Assembly (NCBI RefSeq): GCF_033568475.1
Contig: NC_133120.1
Span: 52,005,499-52,069,498, forward strand
Reading direction: 5' to 3'
Length of the DNA: 64,000 bases
From: Henckelia pumila
Lineage: Eukaryota > Streptophyta > Magnoliopsida > Lamiales > Gesneriaceae
This document shows, piece after piece, positions 21,103 to 33,238 of the stretch. Both the position numbers and the translations under genes were made by a program. The notes below the pieces were generated by a model. The model had not been told where the DNA came from. It worked only from the letters and a program-made list of their open reading frames with translations, and did no database searches. Each line of letters starts with the position of its first letter. The stretch's first letter is position 1.

Positions 21103-23680
21103 AATTTCCTAATTTTGAGTTTCATGCCTAAATCTATTTTAAATATATATAATTTTAATTTTTGGTAATTAATCGCCTAAAAATCAACTTTTCCCGTGCA
21201 CTAAAGCTTATTTCTAAATTCTTGCGAAGATTTGAAATTTTTAATTTTCGGACTAGTAAAACGCAATTTAAAATTTTAAAAATTTGAATTTTCCAGTTTG
21301 TGCTTTATTTAGTGCAATATAATTCATAGTCCTAAGTTTCTAAGTTGGAGTACCACTTTTCCCTATCACCTACACACTCAATTTTAATATATAACCCTAA
21401 CCCCTAAAATAACACACACACTCATGCCTAACACACACTCACATTCACGACATTTCTCCCCCCCCCCTTTTTCTCTCACGCTATTGTAGCCGCCGACCTC
21501 ACATTCTCCTCCATAGCTCGCCGCCTACTCTTTTCTTTTTCTTCTTTTCTCCGGCGAGGCATCGCCTAGGTGAGTTGTTTGCTGCTGCAGCTCCTTCCTT
21601 GAGCTCGGTTCCCAGCTCGAGCAGCTCCAGTTTCTTCCCTTCGATCGGCTGCAGTAACTCCCACTTCTTTCGTTGTTTTATTTTCTTATTTAGGAAAGAA
21701 TATGGATTCATTTTCTCACCTTGTAGATTATATATGTCGTGTGATTGATTGGTATCTATGCATTACATGTTTTCGAAGAAAATAAAAATCGTGCCATGTT
21801 TCTGCCAGATTTCGGCCATGAAGATAATTTCTTTGTTTGTGTTAAAGAAATTATCCGATTATTCTTATTATTGAGTATAGAAATGAGTATGAATTTGAAA
21901 TGGTGATTGTAATGATGCCTTGAGTTTTCAAAAATCCCAGCTTTTTGCTTATCATGTTGAAGTCAAAATTTCATGTTGTTGTGTGGGATTCTTGGATGGT
22001 GAATAGGGGCTACCATGTGTGAAAATGTAGCTCACATGGTAGTGTTTTGAATGGCTTTAGGTTAGTTTGTTAGATGGGGGTAAGAGTCATTCGAATTTGA
22101 GGAGGCTTGGGATCGATTTTGGAGTGTTGAAGGGGCTGCCATTTATGAATAAGGTTGAGCTGGTTTGGGGTAAGTCTTAAGGAGTTTTGGATTAGCCTAC
22201 GTGTTGGTCTTGATCCTAGGATAGTAGCTTGGAACTCGGGAGACAAATAAATAAGTTTTGATTGAGCGTGGGAGATAGGCATGAGAAGATTTGTTGGCTG
22301 TGTTGGGGATGCCCGGAAACGAGTATTCAAAACAGGGTTAGAATCGGAATTTGGATAAGGACTCGGGTCGGGAATTAGGCCAAGATGTTAGGAATATGTT
22401 GGTGAAAGAGGAAATTAATTCGGTTAAGTTTTGGTCGGGTTATAAGCATTTTAAGGAATGGGTGCAAAATTCTAGGCTCATAAGCTTGGTCTAGCCATAA
22501 TGGGTGCATTGAGAACGACTCCTATATTTAGTTCTAAGTGTGAGGGAGTAGTGGTTTCAAGATAAATCCTTTTTGAATAAGAATTGAGTGAGTTATAAGT
22601 TTTACGGGCAAACCGCTCGGATTGTCCTAAGCTCAAATTTATGGTTTAGATTCCTACCCTTGGTGCGTTTCCTAAATCACCATCCCGGTCATTTATGTTT
22701 GAGTCTCTTGCATGATTATTGAGTAAATATCTATGAGCACATTATATTTGCATATGCATGATAAGTCCCTATATTAAGAATGAAAGAAAATATTTTTATG
22801 AACGAAGTGAGATGATTGTGACTATAGTAAAGTATGGGTTTTGACGGGCTGGGAGACGTTCTGGCTTCCCTTACCAAATTTATGGGTTTGGACGGGCTGG
22901 GAGATATCCTGGCTTCCCTTACCACCTACAGGGCAAGACGGGTTGGGAGATATCCTGACTTCCTTGCGGCATAGTATACTGCAGCCATGATCTAGAGATC
23001 GAAAGTATTGAGTCACAATCCAAGGATCTAAGTTCAATAAATTATATGACTATGTTTCAGTATAGTTTATGCAGTTACATTGATTCTGTTAGATTTAGCC
23101 ATGCATATGTTATATTCTTGTTCTTATTCTTTTTAGAAGTCCTTTGTTTAAGGTGTTGGGCACAAAAAAAAGTATTTTAGTACAAGTTATTTTAAATCTG
23201 TGTGCGCTTGTATTTATGTAGTACTCGTTATTCACCTCATATTCTTGTGGAGTCTTTAGGCTCACTACATCTACTTGGTGCAGGTGAGGATGAGTTTTTA
23301 GGGACTGAGGGGCAGGATCTCCAGAGTGAGGACATCGGTGGTGCAGACCCTTGACCGTCATTGCTTCTAGTTTCCCCAAACTCTGTTGACTGTAATAATG
23401 AACTGAAGTATTTCAAACATTTTTAGTAATTTGCAGGATGTGTCTTCCCTGCTTGAATATTTGGCATGTAAACCTATTAACTTGATTTTCCGCAACTGTT
23501 TGGGATTAACTTCCTTTTCACATTCTATGTTATCAACCTTGAAATTTCATAAGGTGTTTATTTTAATTATTTTCAAATGCTGAATGTGACAGGTTGGCTT
23601 TAAATATTTTTAAACGAGTCATGACAAAAATTTTTGAAAAATCCGCATTTTTTTTTTATATAATTATATTAAAGGTATCA
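21091..23680 (+). repeat. 5' LTR of gypsy G (about 2.6 kb)
   Basis: The start TGTGATGCC at 21091 abuts the pseudogene. The end is placed at about 23680 because the primer site begins at 23693; the exact last base is uncertain. Its length is close to the 2.63-kb LTRs of gypsy E, whose gag is the nearest relative in the window. It contains a pyrimidine-rich stretch near 21455-21550 and three tandem units at 22833-22975. Open frames within are short and featureless. Confidence 0.75.
22833..22975 (+). repeat. Three tandem units of about 47 bp in the gypsy G LTR
   Basis: Units share GACGGG[CT]TGGGAGA and TCCTG[GA]CTTCC. GACGGG starts at 22843, 22891 and 22937, so the periods are 48 and 46 bp. They are typical short tandem arrays of gypsy LTRs; role unknown. 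Confidence 0.75.
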
Positions 23681-23692
23681 AGTCGATATAGT

Positions 23693-23708
23693 TGGTATCA
23701 GAACGAGG
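23693..23708 (+). other. Primer-binding site of gypsy G
   Basis: TGGTATCAGAACGAGG matches the plant initiator tRNA-Met primer-site pattern over its first ten bases and lies between the LTR and gag. Confidence 0.8.
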
Positions 23709-23912
23709 TCTTGGTTTGGGCTATGCTTACTACCGGTTGCCGAAACTCGAAGGGATCTCGCTTCAAAGTCTGTAAGATTTAAATTCCATTTATTGTCATC
23801 TGTTTAAGTTCATTTGCGCTAATTCTTAAAATTTTTGAGCATGTAAAAGTTTAAAGAAAACCTTTTTCTTAGGGCATGAAATTTGAATATTGGAATTTGA
23901 ACTTGCGTACAG

Positions 23913-24983
23913 ATGGCCCCTCATCGCGATCGTGCTTCGGAGCCACCACCTTAGCATCCCCACCTCCTCCTCCGCCACCCCCACCAGCTGCGGATGTTGG
24001 GACTCAGGTGCTAGCTGGTTTGGCCCGTATCCTAGAGCGACATGTGGATGCTCCGAGGGCTGGACTTTGGACTGTCTATGAGCAGTTTAGGAAGATGAAT
24101 CCAAAAGACTTTGCTGGCACCACTGATCCGTTGGTAGCGGAAGGATGGATCCGTTCGCTTGAGGTGATCTTTTGATATATGTAGTTGGGGGATCCGGATC
24201 GAGTTCTTTGTGCTGTTTTTCACCTCTAGGATGATACTGCCCTTTGGTGGAAGGTAGTTAAGAAGATAGTGGATACGACTACCTTGCCCTCGACTGAGTT
24301 TAGGAGGCTTTTCTTTGAAAAATATTTTACCGCGGATGTGAGAGCCCGTTTGAAGACGGAGTTTTTGAGCATGAGACAAGGGATTTATCAGTGGCTGAGT
24401 TTGTGGTAAAGTTTGAGTGGGGTTTCCACTTTGTGCCTTTGATTGGAGACGACGAGGCGGAGAAGCTCCAACACTTTATGGTTGGATTACGACCCGTTAT
24501 CTGCCGGGATGTACTCATGGCGGAGCCAATTGACTATGCTTCTGCGCTCAGACGAGATTTGAGGTCTGAGCAGAATTTGAGGGACATCAGCGCCGAGGCG
24601 CAGGGTAAGAGGCCGTTTCCATCTCATGGCCAGCAGCAGCACGATAAGAGGCCTTTCACTGAGCTGCAGCAACAGCAGGGACCCTTCAGACCTCAGGGGC
24701 ATCTGGCCCATAGTCCCTAGGGGCATCATGCTCTGATACCTCAGGGGCATCAGGCCCAGAGACCCGCTCCTCCCAAGACTGGGGAAATCCCATATTCCTG
24801 GATTGCAAGCGTGCCCATTATGGGAAGTGTCTGGCATGTGCCGGAGTCTGTTATTGGTTCATGAGGCCGGGGCACATGGTTTTAGATTGTCCACTGCACA
24901 AGATGCCGGCTCAGGGGAGAGTTTACATGATGCAGGCCGAGGAGGCTGATCCTGATACCACACTCATAGCAGGTATTACTTAG
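23913..24983 (+). pseudogene. Gypsy G gag, broken
   Basis: The likely start is ATG 23913. Similarity to gypsy E gag is clear: [20 protein letters not shown] at about 24095-24155, DDTALWW near 24232, EFVVKFEWGFHFVPLI, then a Gln-rich tail. A zinc knuckle CYWFMRPGHMVLDC (24849-24890) has phenylalanine where the second zinc-binding cysteine is expected. The knuckle is followed by the QAEEADPDT block and a stop (24981-24983). Frameshifts occur near 23950 and 24370, and stops interrupt the middle. The segment encodes capsid/nucleocapsid only; protease and RT are missing because the next element begins at 25249. Confidence 0.85.
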
Positions 24984-25248
24984 AGTATTTAGTTAAGAGC
25001 GATTTATCCGATTTATTGATACAACTTTGATTATGAGTTTTCTTGTGGGGAATGTGTAGTATGCTAATATTTGAGAAATTCCTAAAACTTGAGTTGGCTT
25101 GAGAACTTGTATTATGTTGCATGCTTAGTGAAGATTGATTGTGTTAGCATGTGTAATAATGAATTTGGAAATTTGATGACTTAGGATGAATCTGAGTATA
25201 ACTTGCCATAATTGATTTCAATATTTTCGTGATTTTAATCACTGCTAA
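24984..25248 (+). other. Residue of gypsy G after gag (possible intron start)
   Basis: AT-rich, with no coding similarity. The junction AG|GTATTACT at 24974-24975 sits at the same point of the protein as the donor-like site in gypsy E. No acceptor is present before the LTR at 25249, so gypsy G was cut inside this interval. Confidence 0.5.
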
Positions 25249-27261
25249 TGTGAGACCTCGGTTCTAAACAATAATTAAACATACAAGATCCAACCAAGAA
25301 AAGCGATTCAAATTTTTTTTTTTGAGAGAACGCCTCGCGCTCGTGCGAGACAACATCTCGCGCGTGCGCCAGATACACCTCCAGAGCCCCGGCTTAAGGC
25401 TCGCGCCCACGCGAGATGCATCTCTCACACATGCGCGGGCTAACAAACCCGAGCCCCTGGAATTACCTCGCGCGCGCGCGAAGTACTACCTCACTCGCGT
25501 GCGGAAGGCCTGGGCATAAATGCTCAGCCTAACAAAATCATCGCCGCGCTCTCTTTCGACATGCATTCAAATACATACACTAAACGGAGTGTAGAGAATA
25601 CACACATAATCAAAACATGCTTTCATAAAGCCTAAGATTAACAAGAAGTCTAGATCGATAAAATTCCCAACATGCTTCGATCTTAAACTAGATAAACTTG
25701 CTGATTCGGTTTCTAAACCGAGTCCCACGACTAACACTCCCTCTTGATGCTAACCAGGTCTTCGCTGACTTGTTATTGCCCCTCCTGTTGACAAGTACAC
25801 ATACAAAACAAAGCAACAGCCGGATAACTCCGGTGAGAAAGATATTCCCAGTAAAAACAACATAACAAGTAATACATGTAATATATCAACAACATGCTTT
25901 CAAGACAACATAATCAAAACAAAACGAATGATATGCATGTCTTTAAAATCGGGATATCAATTCTAATAAACAAGGGGTTGCTGCGCTGCTTTTGGGATCC
26001 CGAGGATGAGATCACGTAACAACTCATCGACTCTTCCGATCGAGGTGGTGCCACGTATCTCATTCCTCTATACTTTGGTGCGACTATGAGGAGTATGCTG
26101 ACACTAGGTGAACTTCTACAACCCAGGCCACTGACAACATAGCCCCCAAAACATCTAATTAAAAAGGGTCGTTCTGCCCGCTGAAACAAGGTTTGGCTCA
26201 ATATGAATGCATAAGAAAACATAAAGCATTAAGCCATATAACAAGTCTCAATCAACAATAAAATACAAGTTTCACATGCTAGAACAAGTATTGATGCAAG
26301 TATGTGATTTGAAGGGAAACTCGTGAACCAACTGTCCCGAGTATGCTATCCCGCTAACGATGACTTCTTTTACCTTTCAATGAAATAACTCCAACTCTGG
26401 ATACGCTACAATAAAAAGGTTATATCAGAAACTATACAACCTAACGACAACAACGGCTCAAGGTAATCTCTTTACCGGTCTTCATCCAAATATTCTACGA
26501 ACGAATGATGCTAACACCAAGCTTGACAAACTCCAAACAATCTGTACGAAGACAATAGATGATCAACAACAACGATCAAACTCACAAGCCAAAGTTCTAT
26601 GATTCACACGGTTCAAAACCTAAAAAATTCAAACCGGCGGCATAACGGCTATAAACTGAACAAATCGGAAACGCAGACAGCAGTACAATACCGATATCAA
26701 CTCAATTCAACACCAAGACTACAAAAACAATGCAAACCCATCAAATCTCAAACTCCAAATTTTCGAATAAACTTCCAAAAATCATAACAAATCCGATCAA
26801 CACTCTATTTCAAAACCAACAGATAATAAACGATCAGAACTCTGCCAAGAACAACATACTCGAAACTCAATAGAATCTAACAACATTCGAAAAATAGAAT
26901 GTATCTGATCGGAGAAAAACTTATGATAGAACGAAGCTCTCGCTGCAGTGATCGCTAATCTGCCTTCAGAAATAAATTCCAACGGACGGATCGAGCTCGG
27001 ACTGAATTTGAAAGCTTGAAAAAGGCTTTGGGGCACCTCTAATGGTGGAACACGGTTGGAAGGGATGAAGAGGGTTAAGAAAATGACTAAGTCAATCATT
27101 TCCATGTGTAGATAATATATAAAATCCAATATTTGCGTTTTAGTCCCTCAAATTTCCAAAATTTGCAAAATAGACCCTAATAAATATCAAAACGGCCCTC
27201 GACCTATTAAAACTCTGATTATCTCAAATAAGCTCAATTAAGATAAAATCGGGGCGTTACA
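25249..27261 (-). repeat. Gypsy H: LTR of the gypsy C family in reverse orientation (2013 bp)
   Basis: On the plus strand it runs from TGTGAGACCTCGG to GGGGCGTTACA. Reversed, it starts TGTAACGCCCC and ends CCGAGGTCTCACA, like the gypsy C LTR. On its coding (upstream) side lies a pyrimidine run that reverses to a purine tract of the gypsy C type, so this is a 3' LTR, not a solo LTR. A GC-rich palindromic block (about 25325-25510) occupies the same place as the GCACGGACC block of gypsy C. It lies inside gypsy G; candidate target site GCTAA at 25244-25248 has no partner in the window. Confidence 0.85.
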
Positions 27262-27400
27262 ATTCTTCCCCTCTAAGAAGAGATTTCATCCCCGAAATGA
27301 AACAGAATCAATCACATAAGATAGAATAAGGAACCAAAAACTGAGATAAGAACTCACATAATCAGAATAGCTCTGGAAAACGCTGTTTCATATCAGATTC
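27262..27400 (-). pseudogene. Gypsy H internal tail: polypurine tract and last bases after pol
   Basis: Reversed, this reads like the 3' end of gypsy C: a GATGAAATCTCTTCTTAGAGG-like block leading to the purine-rich AGAGGGGAAGAAT just before the LTR. Only about 140 bp remain. It is cut at 27401 by the gypsy A LTR, and the rest of gypsy H was not found in the window. Confidence 0.8.
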
Positions 27401-28443
27401 TGTAGTGATCCTGCATGGAATCACCTACTAACTGGCAACTAATAGCATGCATTAAACTTAATACAGCAAAATACTTAACAGAGTAAAACGTGCGGAAACA
27501 TAATCCATAAATTACATATCATCTTAGTAAAATATATCCAGGCTTAATACTGTAGTGATACAACCATATCGAAAAACTTAAAAGTAAACATTATACAGCT
27601 ATATCGAATCCTGCTGTATAATAAACTCCTCAAGGATCCTGCTCCCTAGTCCTGCCTTGAACTACCACCTCCGTCCATCCTGCGACCTGCCCCATGGAAT
27701 AGGGTGTCCAAGATAATAACTAGAACGTGAGCGCTAACGCCCAGTACATAAACATGAGTAAACATATGTATATAGTGCATGCAACATGATGACTGGTAAA
27801 GGGTCATCTGAAAAGTCATGCTCAGTACCGGCGCCACATGAGTGTTGCCACCGCATGGATTAACCTCTGGGTGCAACCACACTCGTCAAGTATACCAGAG
27901 TAGTCAGACATAAATGTCCCCGCCGTCGCGGTACTCTCAGTGAAGGACTATCGAGTATAGAGCTGAGCGGCTCTATAATCAGGTATATCAAGGTATAGGC
28001 GCAACGTGTATATGCACATGACATATGAATATAGAAAGCGGTAAATCATATATCATGCCATATAATAATGCCAAATAAATGCAACATATAAACATGTATA
28101 CTCGTTGGCAATCTCAGTCAATGTGTACGTACCTCTAAGCTAGTTCAAGTATAGTAGGATCCTAGGTTCCAAGCCTATATTCAGAAGTTCATCGTATCAC
28201 TACACAAGTTCTATAAGCCTTAACTAAGCTAATAAGTACTCCCAAAACTTAAATAGATTCACGAACCATACCTTCGTCCGTAGATAGCCCTTTGAAGTCG
28301 CTAGTCCCGGATGACTATAACCACTCCTTGGTTATTCCAGAACCTCTATTATAACCGATAAGGCCCTCAAGTGTATAACTCACACTATATAACTGAAGAA
28401 GAAAACTCGGGAATTCGTATTCAATTATGACTCCGAAGAGCCC

Positions 28444-28451
28444 TATTTATA
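28444..28451 (-). promoter_or_regulatory. TATA box of the gypsy A LTR
   Basis: TATAAATA on the minus strand sits 17 bp downstream (element sense) of the nearest GTTCGGA palindrome, as expected for a U3 core promoter. Confidence 0.65.
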
Positions 28452-28468
28452 GCCAAAAATCCATCGGA

Positions 28469-28747
28469 GTTCGGAGCCTCCGAACTGGGTTCGGACCCTC
28501 CGAACCTGCATGTACGACACTTGTCAAAAATCGCGGATTAGTCATCTAGCATTGCTGTGTGGGGGAGTTCGGAGCCTCCGAACTGGCTGAGTTTGGAGCC
28601 TCCTAAGTGCTGGGTTCGGATCCTCCGAACCCAGGTTCGGATGGTCCGAACTTTGTATTTGAGTTCGGATGGTCCGAACTCATTTCGGTGCCTCCGAACT
28701 GTCCGAGACCCCCAGGACCCTTCCAACCATTTTCGGACGTTCCGGAA
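28469..28747 (-). promoter_or_regulatory. Array of GTTCGGA-N3-TCCGAAC palindromes in U3 of the gypsy A LTR
   Basis: Six perfect 17-bp copies with 7-bp arms lie at 28469-28485, 28489-28505, 28567-28583, 28614-28630, 28635-28651 and 28663-28679. Centres are GCC, CCC, GCC, TCC, TGG and TGG. Degenerate copies occur at 28591, 28683 and 28731. They sit directly upstream of the TATA box. Dyad sites of this size suit a dimeric transcription factor; the factor is unknown. Open frames on both strands here are by-products of the palindromes. Confidence 0.75.
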
Positions 28748-29014
28748 CTGATTTTCCACTTATTTTTACCAAATAAGGACTCCTTAATCATGTTTTGCCA
28801 CATTTAAAATTATATGTCATATCATAGCATGGAAAGTGGAACTTGGCTATCACCCTTATATGCAGCGATCCCTCTGGTAATTCTGAAGTCCAATTATGCC
28901 CTGGAATTGGTTAATTACTAACCCTTAATCATGTTTAATATATCATTATCTTAAAATGGAATCTGGGTTACTACATTCTCCCCACCTTTAGATATTTTGT
29001 CCGCGAAATAAAAT

Positions 29015-31926
29015 CTAAAGACAAATCAAGATAATAATATGAAACATCAAACCATGTTTTATTACAACAACTGTAATTATATCTTTACATGGTAATAAAA
29101 AAAACACAGCAAACAACTCAGGATATTCTGCTCGCATATGGCTCTCGATTTCCCAAGTTGCTTCTTCAACGCCTCGGCGCTGCCACTGTACCATCACAAG
29201 TGGTATAGTCTTGTTCCAAAGAACTTTCTTCTTCCTGTCTAGGATACGGAGTGGTCGTTCAACATACGACATATCTGGATTTAGCTGAACATCAGTAGAT
29301 TGAATTACATGTGATTTATCAGCTATGTTCTGTCGAAGTAACGACACATGAAAAACATTATGTATACTGGAAAGAGATGGCGGTAACGCCAAACGATAAG
29401 CAACATCTCCAATCTTCTTCAGTATCTGGAAAGGCCCAATGAAACGAGGTGACAACTTGCCTTTCACACCGAATCTCATCACCTTCCTGAAAGGTGATAC
29501 TCGTAGGAACACATATTCACCAGGCTCAAACTGCAATGGCCTGCGATGAATATTATCATAACTGGCTTGTCTATCTTGAGCAGCTTTGATCCTCCGCTTG
29601 ATCAAATCTACCTTATCTACAATCTGCTGCACCATCTCAGGACCCTCGACTTTTCATTCTCCAACTTCATCCCAGAATAACGGAGTACGACACCATCGAC
29701 CATACAATGCCTCGAAAGGTGCCATATCAATACTACGATGATAACTGTTATTGTAGGCAAATTCGATCAAAGGTAACTGATCCTGCCAAGACAAACCAAA
29801 ATCCATGACAGAAGAACGTAGCATATCCTCCAGCGTACAAATTGTCTGCTCTGACTGCCCATCAGTCTCCGGATGATATGCAGTGCTCAAACTCAGAGTG
29901 GTACCCAAAGCCTGCTGAAAACTACCCCAAAAACGTGAGGTAAATCGTGGGTCTCTATCACTAACTATACTCACTGGAATCCAATGTAATCGCACTATCT
30001 CCTGGACATATAAGCGTTTCATGCGATCAGAAGAATACTTAAGGAATAAAGTGTGCTGATTTCGTCAAACGGTCAACAACGACCCAGGTAGCATCACACT
30101 GACGTGAAGTCATAGGCAAGTGAGTGACAAAATCCATAGTCACGTGCTCCCACTTCCATTCGGGAATCTCAAGATTTTGCAGTAATCCACCTGCTCATCG
30201 GTGTTCAGCCTTGACCTGTTGAAAAACCAAACATCTTGAAACAAATTGATACACACTCCTCTTCATCCCTTTCCACCAGAATCTAGTTCGCAAGTCCTTA
30301 TACATTTTCATGCTTCCAGGATGAAATGATAATCGACTCCTGTGAGCTTGAGAAAGAATATCGTTCCTGAGTTCCGCAACATCAGGTACAACCACTCGAT
30401 TAGATAAGCACAATAATCCATCTGCCTGAAAATGGAATCCAGATGTATTAACCCCATTGGCTAGATGTGCCAAACGCTGAGTCTTAACATCAGATATCTG
30501 AGCATCTCTGATCCGAGAATACAATGTTGGCTCAGATAGAATAGTATACAATCGAATCCCATTTCTCCCTTTCCTGTGCTTGAGCGTAAAACTCAATGAA
30601 CAGCACTCTTGTATCATATGAGATATTTCATTAGTCTGAAGTGCAGACAATCTCACCTGCCGACTCAAGGCATCAGCAGTAAGATTAGCAGAACCTGGAT
30701 GATTTTTGATTTCACAATCATAATCCTTCAGAAGATCCATCCAGCGTCTCTGTCGCATATTCAACTCCACCTGAGTGAATAAATACTTCAAACTCTTGTG
30801 ATCCGTAAATATCTCAAATTTCTCGCCATAAAGATAATGCCTCCAAATCTTGAGTGAATACAATGGCGGCTAACTCGAGATCATGTACTGGATAATTATT
30901 CTCATGCGTCTTCAACTGTCTAGAAGCATAGGCAATAACATGTCCATGCTATGTAAGAACACATCCTAACCCCTGACCAGAGGCATCAGAATAGACAACA
31001 TAACCTCCTGATCTAGAAGGTAGAGCTAACACAGGTGCAGTAGTAAGACGTCTATGCAGCTCGTGAAATGACTCCTCACAATCCGAGGACCATATGAAGG
31101 CAACATCTTTCCGTGTAAGCTGTGTCAAAGGCCTGGCCAACTGTGCAAAATTCTCGATGAATCGACGGTAATAATGCTAGACCCAAGAAACTTCGAATCT
31201 CAGCAACCGTCATTGGACGAGACCAGTTCAGCACTGCCTCTATCTTACTTGGATCAACAGATATCCCTTCACTAGAAATTACATGACCGAGAAACACTAC
31301 CCGATCAAGCCAGAATTCGCACTTGCTTAATTTCGCATACAGCTTCTTATCTCGTAACGTTTGTAAAACAATCCTCAGATGCTGTGCATGCTCATCCTTG
31401 TCATGAGAATAGAAAAGAATATCATCAATGAAGACGATGACAAATCTATCCAGATATTCTCAAAATACCTGATTCATCAGATTCATGAAGACTGCCGGTG
31501 CATTCGTCAAACCGAATGGCATCACCAGAAATTCATAATGCCCGTATCTGGTCCTGAAAGTAGTCGTAGAAATATCTGAGTCTCGTACCCTCATCTGGTG
31601 GTATCCAGATCTCAGATCTATCTTCGAGTAAACAGAAGTACCCTGTAATTGATCGAACAGATTATCAATCCGCGGCAAAGGATACTTATTCTTGATGGTG
31701 ACACGATTCAACTGCCTGTAGTCAATACATAATCGCATCGATCCATCCTTCTTCTTGACGAACAAAATAGGTGCTCCCCACGGAGAAACACTCGGGCGAA
31801 TATATCCCTTATCAAGCAGATCCTGCAACTTCTGTTTCAATTCCCTCATCTCTGACGGTGCCAGACGATAAGGTGCTCGAGATATAGGCGTAGTTCCTGG
31901 TACTAGATCAATACCAAATTCAACCT
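29015..31926 (-). pseudogene. Gypsy A pol: RT, RNase H, integrase and chromodomain-like end, 5'-truncated and broken
   Basis: Read right to left. RT starts abruptly at about 31926 ([18 protein letters not shown]), with [19 protein letters not shown] and [13 protein letters not shown]. RNase H carries [24 protein letters not shown] and ADALSRQ. The integrase zinc region lies in 30195-30420; one of its cysteines is phenylalanine (CLVFQQ). The core VVVD / SDRDPRFTSRFW / DGQSEQT keeps its acidic residues (29654-30090). The C-terminal domain and chromodomain-like VEEATWEIESHMRAEYPELF end it. Breaks include a stop near 31455, shifts near 31140-31190, 30950, 30860, 30050 and 29640, and a stop at about 30193. 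Gag, protease and 5' LTR are absent. The head-to-head junction with gypsy B is at about 31926. Confidence 0.9.
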
Positions 31927-31990
31927 GCATAGGATATTCTTGGGATTTAGGTTTGGCTCTTTGGGTTTTAGTGTGTCTTAATACTTTCAG

Positions 31991-33238
31991 ATGGATGATA
32001 GAAACTTCGAGAGCCAGGGTAGCATTGGAAGTTGGGGTGACGAGAAGCCTCTGAGACGTTAGCGAGCGCATCACCATCATAAAGAGGGTAGACTTCGGCT
32101 CAAATTGCATAAGTTTGTTCAGATCGGGCCTAAGCCTTTGGTGGGAGAAGAGATTCCTGAGGCAGCAGAGGATTGGCTCGAGCGGATGGAGAACGGTTTC
32201 CATGATTCTGACTGTTCGAAGGAGTAGAAGATGGAGGCCGCTACATTCCTGTTGGAGGGCCGAGCTCGTAAATGGTGGAGATCTGCGTCTGCTCAGACTC
32301 TTCAGGAGCAAGGTCATGTTTCGTGGGCCGATTTCTGCAAGTTGTTCCGTCAATTGTATTTTCCTCCAGCACTTCGTCAAGGGAAGGCAATTGAGACGCT
32401 TAATCTGAATCAGGGAGCGATGACCATCGATGAGTATCAATATAAGTTTATTGATCTGCTTCCCTATTGTCCACATATTGGTTCCAGTTCCAAGTCAAAA
32501 TACGACAACTCTCTCCAAGCTCTGAACCAGGAGATCTTTGACATAGTCACTGTTTGCGACAATCCTATGTCTTATGAGGGCTTGATGAACCGTTGTCTCT
32601 AGGCCGAGATCAGTTTGAGACAAGCAAGGGAGTTGCAGTCTTCTCGACCTTCAAGTTCCTTGGGTCCGCGTGCTCAGTATTTTAAGAAGCAGGGTGCTAC
32701 TTCTTCTTCTTCTGTATTTGGAGGTGTATTCCGTTTTGGCCATCAGAGGAGCGAGGTTCGTTGTGAGCAGTGTATGAGGAGACACCCTCCAGGCCAGTGT
32801 CGTCATTCTTCTGGCGCTTGTTTTCTCTGTGGTGAGATGGGACATTTGGAGAGAGACTGTCCTAACCGTGTTTGGGCGGGGAGTGGTGGAGGTTCTCAGG
32901 CTACCGTTCAGCAGCAGCATCCTCAGACTTCTTCTCCTGGTCATTATTCATTGTGCCCTTATGTCCAAGGACAAGTTTTTGCGCTCAACCAGGAGCAGGC
33001 TCAGGCTTATAGCGAGCGCATGATCGTAGGTACATTTAGTATGTGCGGTTTTCCTGCATGCATTTTGATCGATACTGGTGCATCCCATTCTTTCATATCA
33101 GCTCAATTTGTTAAGAAATTTAGAATAATGTATGTTCCTCTAGATGTGTTGTTAGTTGTTTCAACTCCGATATGTCAGGAGGTTCTGGCTAAGCGTATAG
33201 TGGTAGATTGTGTTTGGGTTTTGAGGGTCATCAGTTAA
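31991..33238 (+). pseudogene. Gypsy B gag and start of protease, broken
   Basis: ATG 31991 (MDDRNFES) opens a Gag frame with stops at about 32066, 32225 and 32600. Recognisable parts are [28 protein letters not shown], the [14 protein letters not shown] block, and a Cys-rich region with CFLCGEMGHLERDC (about 32820-32861), whose CCHC ligands are all present. Protease follows in the same frame without a spacer: ILIDTGASHSFIS (about 33061-33100). This frame ends at 33238 because of a shift near 33205; the continuation is the next entry. The 60 bp upstream of the ATG end at the junction with gypsy A, and no 5' LTR or primer site is present. Confidence 0.88.

Larger units (their letters stand above)
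27401..28975 (-). repeat. 3' LTR of gypsy A (1575 bp)
   Basis: The plus strand runs from TGTAGTGATCC to GGTTACTACA; in element orientation the LTR starts TGTAGTAACC and ends GGATCACTACA. The purine tract AGGTGGGGAGAA (28976-28987 reversed) precedes it. It carries a TATA box at 28444-28451 and an array of palindromes upstream of it. The plus-strand LTR of gypsy B starts similarly (TGTAGTAACATG). Confidence 0.88.

Noticed and set aside
28538..28807. Overlapping open frames on both strands and CRISPR-like repeats
   Set aside because: They are by-products of the GTTCGGA palindrome array. Spacing is irregular, the repeats are short dyads inside an LTR, and the genome is a plant's.
31460..32476. 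338-codon minus-strand open frame looking like a novel fusion protein
   Set aside because: Its C-terminal half is gypsy A RT and its N-terminal half is antisense to gypsy B gag; it only bridges the rearrangement junction at about 31926.
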